Positions 57,407 to 64,000 of a DNA stretch of 64,000 nt are shown piece by piece (position 1 is the first letter of the stretch; each line of letters starts with the position of its first letter). Under the pieces are notes generated by a model. The model was not told the origin of the DNA and searched no databases. It saw nothing but the letters and a program-made list of their open reading frames with translations. The position numbers were made by a program, and so were the translations under genes. The DNA is from Isoetes taiwanensis (Eukaryota; Streptophyta; Lycopodiopsida; Isoetales; Isoetaceae): assembly GCA_021234155.1 (NCBI GenBank), contig JAJEKV010000055.1, positions 124,001-188,000 on the forward strand. Direction: 5' to 3'.

Positions 57407-57592
57407 AAAATGTGCCCATCGTGATGGTGGTCTAGTGGTAAGGCTTTGGATTGGGGTGATCCCCACCAGGGTTCAAAACCCACTGGCTACTATCGGGTGG
57501 GAGATGTGGGCGAGTGCAAGTCCCACCAACTATGGCTTCAAAAAAAAAAAAACTGCAGATCCACCATGCCTTTAAACAAAAAAAATGTGCCC
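57407..57592 (+). mobile_element. tRNA-derived SINE with target duplication
   Basis: An 11-bp duplication AAAATGTGCCC flanks it (57407-57417 and 57582-57592). The body (57418-57581, 164 bp) has an A-box-like TGGTCTAGTGGTAAGG and a B-box-like AGGGTTCAAAACCC about 36 bases later. A ~55-base non-tRNA part follows, then poly(A) (57540-57552) and a short tail. It is the size and layout of a plant SINE transcribed by RNA polymerase III. Confidence 0.85.
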
Positions 57593-57645
57593 TTCCTTGT
57601 TGATGCTATTATGAATACACATTTGTTGATACAACAAAGTCACAA

Positions 57646-57770
57646 GGCACTATGTAATGTATATTGGAATCACTGGCTGTCGAGTTCCTAGGAACACTAG
57701 CATCCTACCTGTTAAAATCCACAATTTTCGACAGAGAAAAAAAATTCCAGGAAGTTTTCTAGTCAAAATC
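57646..57770 (+). repeat. 125-bp direct repeat, copy 1
   Basis: GGCACTATGTAATGTATATT, then GGAATCA, GAGTTCCTAG and CACTAGCATCCTACCTGTTA, ending AGGAAGTTTTCT. Copy 2 is at 58091-58204 with about 90% agreement by eye. The ~320 bases between are AT/T-rich. Confidence 0.85.
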
Positions 57771-58090
57771 CGTGGGTTTCTTTATATTTTTCCAAATGAA
57801 ATCTCAATTTTCGTAGTCCTCTTCCGCCTAGCATAAATTATACACTAAATTTAAAATTGGAGATGGTGCTTATGATAACTTATCCTATATTAAATATTTA
57901 ACTTTTATCAATTTATAACCTAGTGTTTATTTATGAGTGAATGTTGGCGTCATTACATTTTTGACTCGCCAATATCTTTTTTTTCTTCTTTTTCTCTCCT
58001 TTTATTTCTAGCATTGTTTTTCATTGTTATATGTTCTTTTGTTCCCTTTTTCACCTCCCCTTTTTTTTCCTTGTTTTGCTATTTCGTTTC

Positions 58091-58204
58091 GGCACGATGT
58101 AATGTATATTGGAATCAGTGTGTGCCGAGTTCCTAGAAACACTAGCATCCTACCTGTTAAAATCGAGAATTTTTGACGGAGAAAAAAAATTTCAGGAAGT
58201 TTTC
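58091..58204 (+). repeat. 125-bp direct repeat, copy 2
   Basis: This is the second copy of 57646-57770. The pair could be solo ends of a small element or a segmental duplication. No target duplication is evident. Confidence 0.85.
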
Positions 58205-58479
58205 TGGCCTGGGGGATTCACCTCTATAATAGGTATATATGCCATGTGCGTTCCTTAGGTTGCCAAAAAACCCATTGTATACGACAGTTCCATATGAAAA
58301 ACCCTTTGTATATGACTACATTATTTGTAAAAGAATGCAGCCCATATCATATAATTACTTGCCCAAAACACTTTTACTTGACAACCCCTTCTATACATAT
58401 ACAATATCTCTATTATTTTATATATGTATATAATATACAAGTGGTTGTACTATGAGGGAGTACAGAAATTTTGAGCCAT

Positions 58480-59540
58480 CAAATGAAGATTCTCTTAGAT
58501 TCTCTTAATCCCATAGATTATTTAAGTCTCTCTTAAGATTCCCTTACATTCTCAAAGATTATCCCAAATTTTCCTTAGATTCCCTAAGATTCTATATAAA
58601 TTCCCTTAGATTCCCTTAGATTCTATCAAGATTCCCCTACTAAACACACTTACTGTGAAAGATTCCCTAAGATTCCACAAGTTTCCACTTACTGTAAAAG
58701 ATTCCCTAAGTTTCCACAAGATTCTATAAGGGTTCCTCTAGATTTTCAAACATCATCACAAGAATCCTCTAGATTCTCCAAAGTTCTATGTAGATTCTCC
58801 TAGATTTCATTAGATTCGATGTAGATTCTCTTAGATTCTATGTAGATTCCCTTAGATTCTATAGAGATTCCCTTAGATTCTATCAAGATTTCCCTATTAA
58901 ACACACTTACTGTGAAAGATTCCCTAAGATTCCACAAAGCTTCCCCTAGATTCTATAAAGATTCCTCTAGATTTTCAAACATTATCACAAGAATCCTCTA
59001 GATTCTCCAGAATTCTATGTAGATTCTCCAAAATTCTATGCAGATTCTTCTAAGTTCCGTTAGATTCTATGTAGATTCCCTTCGATTCTATGTAGATTCC
59101 CTTAGATTCTACAGAGATTGCCCTAGATTCCCAAAGATTCCACCAAGATTCCTCTAGATTCTCAAAGATTTTATGAGGATGCGCTCAGATTCTGCTAGAT
59201 TCTCTACAATTCGCTTGAGACTCCCATACATTTCCTAATTTTGTTGAGGTTCCCCTAGCTTCCTAAAGATTATCTCAAGATTCCTCTAGATTCCCCATGT
59301 TTCTATGTAGATTCTCCTAGATCCCCTTAGATTCTATGAAGGTTCCCCTACATTCTCAAAGGTTTTATAAAGATTCCCATAGAATCTCAAAGATTCCCTT
59401 GTGATTCTCATAGATTCCCGAAGATTCTCTTGAGCTTCAACTACATTCTCTAAGATCCTATGAAGATTCTCCTAGATTCTCTTGAATTCCGTAAATTCTG
59501 TAAAATTCTAAGTTTCCAAAAAGATTCTTAGTATTCGATC
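58480..59540 (+). repeat. AGATTC array with ~10-bp period (array 2)
   Basis: About 1 kb of TTAGATTCCC, AAGATTCTAT, TAGATTCTCC and related 10-11-mers. Larger duplicated blocks also occur: AAACACACTTACTGTGAAAG appears at 58643 and again at 58898, so the array has grown by segmental duplication. The motif is the same as array 1 at 31800-32540. No coding potential. Confidence 0.88.
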
Positions 59541-60430
59541 ACATTAGCTCCAACTGCGACGGAATAGTGCCAAAGCACTACTCATTGAAAAGCTCTCGAC
59601 GAGAGCAATCCAAGGGCGTGGGCTTCATCTTCATCCGACCCCTCTACTGCAAGTTACCGGCCTTTGAAGCCGATTATAAAAAAAGAAGCTTTATAGAAAG
59701 TCCATCCATTAATGTTGTTGCCACCTCATTACCTTTTTATTAAATAAAGGTGCCACCTCACCTCTTTTAATAAAAGAAATTGCAATTGAATAAAAAATTT
59801 AATGGTCAGGATTTCTCCTCTCCCTTTTGATCCAACGGCTAAGATTGACTGCACCAAAAAGCACCTTTTAAGGGACCTTCCTTGTACCTTCCCTTCAAAA
59901 AATCAAAGGCCAAGATGTTTCACGTGCCCGATCAACGGTCTAGGGATGGGGTGCATGCCCCATGCATGTCCCATGCATGCCCCCCACAAAATCCAAGGGC
60001 CATTGTCGCGCCACCTCACAAAATGGACGGATGGGATCAATCTCTACATAACTTTCACCCCTCCATAGGCACATCAAATAATTGTATCTTAACATATATA
60101 ATTATTGGAGGACGATTCTTTTGGCATATTACCGATAGATACCTCGCTAAAAAATTGACACCTAAGCGTTTTTCGTGCGCAACACTTCTATTGAAAATTT
60201 TATGACACGTATCAGATAAAGATAAGGTGTGCGAGGTGTGGTTCTGGCGACAATCCATCAGCCATCTCCGGCATCCAAAATATTGGAGCCGGCCATGGCC
60301 TTATTGCTTCAAGAAAGACTCAAGCTCTTGCGGTGATTTCAGCCCTAGCGTGACAATCTACTTGGTAAAAAGCTTGCGACTCATGGTCGTATGATTCTAC
60401 GTAGTGATGCTACTGGCCGGTGGTTCATTG
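59541..60430. other. Unassigned DNA left of copia element 3
   Basis: No gene is recognised. CATGCATG-type words cluster at 59950-59985 (GCCCCATGCATGTCCCATGC). The remaining frames are short and overlap on both strands. Confidence 0.5.
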
Positions 60431-60783
60431 TGTTGGAATATAAATATCCGACTAAGCATAATGTGCTGAAACAAAGAAGTTGGTTCAAAGACTTAGCACA
60501 CAGTCTTTGAGAAGATCTTTGAAAAATATGAAGAAGACTTTGTCAACTTTGAGCAATCGAGCCCTAAATTAGTGCCGTAATTAATGGGCGGTGGTTAAAC
60601 GATAGACTACTATTCTTAGTCTCACTTAGGTTGTATATATTGATTGCGTTATGTACTATGCAATGCTTTCGAAGTAGAGATTGTATTTCCTATTGCTTTT
60701 CTCAATAGATTTGTTCTTGTCTTCTATTCTATCTCTTGAGTCGATCTTGCGGGTTTGTCTTTGGTTTTGCACTAGTTCTATCA
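60431..60783 (+). repeat. 5' LTR of copia element 3
   Basis: It starts TGTTGGAATATAAATA and ends GTTCTATCA directly before the primer-binding site, 353 bp. GTTGTATATATTG near 60632 is a possible TATA region. The 3' LTR lies outside the window, so the ends are inferred from TG...CA and the primer site. Confidence 0.75.
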
Positions 60784-60796
60784 TGGTATCAGACGC
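60784..60796 (+). promoter_or_regulatory. Primer-binding site (element 3)
   Basis: TGGTATCAGACGC matches the first ten bases of the usual initiator-Met site, with one extra C before GC. Confidence 0.8.
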
Positions 60797-61111
60797 TTTC
60801 TTAAGGGAAAAATAGAGCAAGCTATTGGAGAAGCATCCAAATTGGATTGGCCATTGTTTCCAGAGTTCTTTGGCTGACATTTGGTGGTGGAAAATCTCAT
60901 TTGCAGCATTGGAGAATATTCTTCTTTTGGCCTGGAGGAAGTGTTTTGGGGAGAGATTCGATTTTCCGGCCAAGTTACGGTGTGAGATTCGAGTTTTCCA
61001 AGACCTTTTTGGCGACAAAATTCAAGATTCAACTTTTCTAGTGGGTGCTTTGTTTGGTGGCGAATTTGTTTTCTCAACCATCTGTTTGGCTGCTGAAAGC
61101 AGGAGAAATTC

Positions 61112-61870
61112 ATGGATCCATTCAAGTTCTCACAGAATGCAAAGCTCACTAATAATAATTACCATGCTTGGAAGAAGTTCATGGTGAATTATTTGATATT
61201 TAGTGACATGGGAGCGGTGTTTGATAAAGATTTTATCAAACACCAAGTCGGCCAGATCTTTGGCGGGATAAACCGTAAAGCTTGTGCTCTTGTCAAAATG
61301 TTATCGAAGAGACAATTGGTCATGAAATCAACCATTTTACTGAGTTTAAGGAGATGTGGTCTCATTTGGAGAAGTCTCTTGATAGCAAGGGTATGGCTAC
61401 TCAAATGCTGATCCAGAACAAAATGAGACATGCCCAATTAGGTGATTTCAAATCTGTCACGGCATACCTTACTCAGATGAAGCAATGGCGCTTGGATTAC
61501 ATGGCTGTTGGTGGAGTGCTGTCTGAAAAACAGCTGATTCAAGATATCTTGGTTGGTCTTCCTCCTTCAGTATGATATTATCTCTTGAAGATTAGGTACA
61601 AGGAGAAGATTGACATAGCCAAAGTAACCATTCTAACGCAACAAGAGGAATTGGTGCGAAGCAAAGGGATGGGAGAGTGGACCATGCTAATTTTGTGTCT
61701 ACTTCGAGGCGGAGACACCAAGAAGAAGTTTTGCTGATAGCAAAGACTCTAGGAAGTCGAGAGAAAATGTGAAGTCGAAGGTAAGAAATCCAAGGAGTTC
61801 AAGTGCTTGAATTGTGGTGAAAAGGGTCACTACGGTTCAAATTGTAAGAAGGAGAAGAAAAGCTCAAAGG
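61112..61870 (+). pseudogene. copia gag (element 3)
   Basis: It begins MDPFKFSQNAKLTNNNYHAW. A frameshift near 61290 moves it to the frame with NHFTEFKEMWSHLEKSLDSK and LTQMKQWRLDYMAVGG. These match copia gag (UBN2-type) capsid helices. After a stop (61576) and further shifts, the zinc knuckle KCLNCGEKGHYGSNCKK is readable near 61800-61850. In intact form it would assemble into the element particle. Confidence 0.85.
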
Positions 61871-62690
61871 ATAGTGACACGAGAAGCCTGTGATCAACTC
61901 TAAGGGAGAGACAAGTGTTTGTTGCGTGCCACTTTTGATGTCAATATCGAATCTTGCGAGCGGCTAGCACCTTCTGAAAGGACCGGATTTTGGACTCGGG
62001 AGCCACGGTTCATCTTCAGGAGATTCAAATATGTTTTACGAACTTGAACCTCGATCGTAGGAGGTGATGTGAAGATGGGTGATGGATATTCTCTTCCTAT
62101 CGGGAAAGGGGATTGTAGCTTTTCAATTGCATGGGCGTGATGTAGTTAGTAAAGTGAGGAATGTCATGTTTGCTCGGATTCTGATCCTAATATCATGTCT
62201 GCTGCTGAATTTGATAAGGCGAGGCCATCACATTGTTCTCCGGAAATGGCAAAGCCTATCTGGCTGGCGGGGAATCCACTTGAAGGAATTGACTTGAAAA
62301 GTGCAGTTCATGGATGGAGCTGACGCTGCAGAATGGCTTGTATGTCTTTGATGGTTCGATTCATAAAGCCTGAACATGGTCTTGTATGTCTTTGATTTGA
62401 CTGCCGAGCATCTGTGGCATGCTCGTTTTGGTCATGTTGGAGGCACCTTTGTTGTACATGCTTTGTACAAGAACAAGATGGTTCTGGTATTCCCTCTACG
62501 AAATGTGTCAAGCTTGAGTGTCTTTGCGTGCCATCTCGGGAAAGCAACCTCAACGGCCCTTTCCGGCCGGGCTCTTCATCGAGCAACTCAACCTCTTGAG
62601 GCTGCATTCTCGATTTGTGCTATATGCCCGATGTTTAGCTAGTGGAAAGAGGTATTTCTTGATACGATTGATGATTTGAAAGAGGGTACA
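61871..62690 (+). pseudogene. copia protease and pre-integrase remnants (element 3)
   Basis: The retropepsin motif LDSGATVH is readable near 61989-62012. The HHCC-type start LWHARFGHVGGTFVVHAL is at about 62410. The downstream cysteine pair is hard to place because the frame changes repeatedly. This stretch is more decayed than gag or integrase. Confidence 0.7.
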
Positions 62691-62691
62691 C

Positions 62692-63500
62692 TTGGGTGTA
62701 TACTTTGCCGCAAATCTGAGGTGCTTGGCAAGTTCAAGGCCTTCAAAAGCTAGGTTGAAAAGGGCGGGGTTAGTAATAAAAAAGTTGAGAAGTGACAATG
62801 GAGGTGAATATGTTTCTAATGCCTTTGATGAGTTTCTCATGGAAGAAGGTATTGAAAGGCAGTTAATCATTCCTTATGCTCATCCACAAAATGGTGTAGC
62901 TGAAAGGAGAAATAGATCTTTGCTTGATTTGGCAAGATCTATGATGAGTCATAAGCAACCGCCTCGAATCTTTTTTGGGGAGAGGCGAGTAGTAAAGAAA
63001 GATATTTGGCAAATAGGTCGCCTACTAAGGCAGTCAGGATATGACTCCTTATGAAGCATTTTGGAGAATGAAACCGGATGTGTCTCATTTGAGGGTGTTT
63101 GGATGCTTGGCTTATGCTTCCATACCGCCGAGAAAAGCTGAAAAAGTATGGGAAGTTGCATGATGGGGCTGTCAAAGCCATCTTTATTGGGTATCCGAAA
63201 ATCAGAAAAGGTTACAAGTTGTATGATCCTTCCAACAAAGGTTGTTATTGTAAGTCGGTTCGGTTCGTTGAAGAGTATGATGGTATATCTTCCCGTGATT
63301 CTCTGCAGTTCACAATGACGGCAGCCTTGGATGTTGGAGATCCGATAGCGGTGCCGGTAGACCTTTTCTCCCTCTCTCGTGGTTTCTCAAGTGAACTTAC
63401 ATTTGCACGAAGTAGTGGGCGGGATGATCCCAATCCCCTTCGCCCTATGGTCCATGAGCAGGTTGGTTCCTTTCACGGGGAGTCCAAAGACACATGAAGG
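62692..63500 (+). pseudogene. copia integrase core (element 3)
   Basis: The core shows LRSDNGGEYVSNAFDEFL (second acidic residue), PYAHPQNGVAERRNRSLLDL (catalytic Glu), then in another frame MTPYEAFW-like and LRVFGCLAYA, and AVKAIFIGYPKIRKGYKLY. These follow copia integrase order. The first acidic residue lies in a damaged zone near 62650-62680. At least two frameshifts are visible (near 63040 and 63130). Confidence 0.85.
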
Positions 63501-63714
63501 TGCTTGTAGCACCTCGATCCAAAGACCTCTTACAACACCTATTGTAGCACCTCGCTATACCCCCGTTGTAGAACCTAGGAGATCAAAGACGTCTCAAGGA
63601 GAAACAAATTGTTGAGAACCGGTTGCGACTGCTGTACTTTTGTTGTTGAACCTAGGAGATCAAGACGTCGATGGAGAAAAAGGGGAGAAGTCTAATGGAT
63701 CATGTAACCTTGCC

Positions 63715-64000
63715 TTAATGGCAAAGGTTCAGGATCATGTTGATCCACAAACCTTTCATGAAGCAGCTAGTGATCCGCAGTGGCAGCATGCAATGGAAGA
63801 AGAATACTCTCAATTGTTGAAGCAAGGCACATGGGAATTGGTTGAACTCCCAGTTGATAAGCACGTTATTGGCTGTAAGTGGGTGTTTAGAACCAAATTT
63901 CATGCTGATGGGACAGTGTCAAAGCACAAAGCTAGACTTGTAGCCAAGGGTTTTGCACAGAAAAAAGGCTTAGATTATGATGAAGTCTTTGCTCCCGTAG
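63715..64000 (+). pseudogene. copia reverse transcriptase N-terminus (element 3)
   Basis: The frame reads MAKVQDHVDPQTFHEAASDP, WQHAMEEEYSQLLKQGTWEL, IGCKWVFRTKFHADGTVSKH, KARLVAKGFAQKKGLDYDEV up to the edge. This is the canonical start of copia RT. No lesion is visible in this part. Confidence 0.92.

Larger units (their letters stand above)
60431..64000 (+). mobile_element. Ty1/copia LTR retrotransposon, 5' part (element 3)
   Basis: It comprises LTR, primer-binding site, gag with one CCHC knuckle, protease motif, integrase and the beginning of RT, cut by the right edge of the window. It is a different lineage from elements 1 and 2 (gag MDPFKF..., a single knuckle). Frameshifts are numerous. 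Confidence 0.92.

Overview
The window looks like nuclear DNA of a land plant with a large, repeat-rich genome. The evidence is a seven-exon gene for a plant-type amino acid permease with GT-AG introns, three Ty1/copia elements whose primer-binding sites match the plant initiator-Met tRNA, a plant L1 LINE, Helitrons and tRNA-derived SINE-like units. I cannot place it to species. The uncommon retroelement types make a fern or other non-flowering lineage plausible, but that is inference.

Layout. 1-2966: a minus-strand copia element (integrase, protease and gag fragments, then its 5' LTR). 2975-12217: a 9.2-kb hAT-type DNA transposon (13-bp terminal inverted repeats, 8-bp target duplication) sitting in that LTR. 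The hAT has no transposase but carries a retroelement (3214-10700): two long direct repeats around an unknown 512-aa ORF and a 690-aa Penelope/telomerase-like reverse transcriptase (RT). It also carries a poly(A)-ended retroposed fragment. 14560-27025: a full-length minus-strand L1 with a 16-bp target duplication, split by two Helitrons (16349-19604 and 19748-21944). The second Helitron is almost entirely a purine tract. 27217-33976: a repeat block with imperfect inverted ends. It holds three ~1.1-kb tandem units with tRNA-like heads, a ~10-bp-period AGATTC array, a GCCGTAGGATC array and a 32-bp-period palindrome array. 35092-43009: a complete but decayed copia element (LTRs, 5-bp target duplication) with a 2.4-kb insertion between integrase and RT. 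44784-51424: three non-LTR elements head to tail, each bounded by (TC)n. 53571-55829: the amino acid permease gene (minus strand), the only gene here that looks intact and host-encoded. 57418-57581: a SINE with target duplication. 58480-59540: a second AGATTC array. 60431-64000: a third copia element running off the right edge.

Apart from the permease, almost everything is mobile or repetitive DNA, and most of it is broken by stops, frameshifts or later insertions. The nesting gives a relative chronology: copia before hAT, hAT before or with the Penelope-like element, and L1 before both Helitrons. The items most worth following up are the Penelope-like element with its unknown partner ORF, the LINEs that appear to target TC microsatellite, and the palindrome array.
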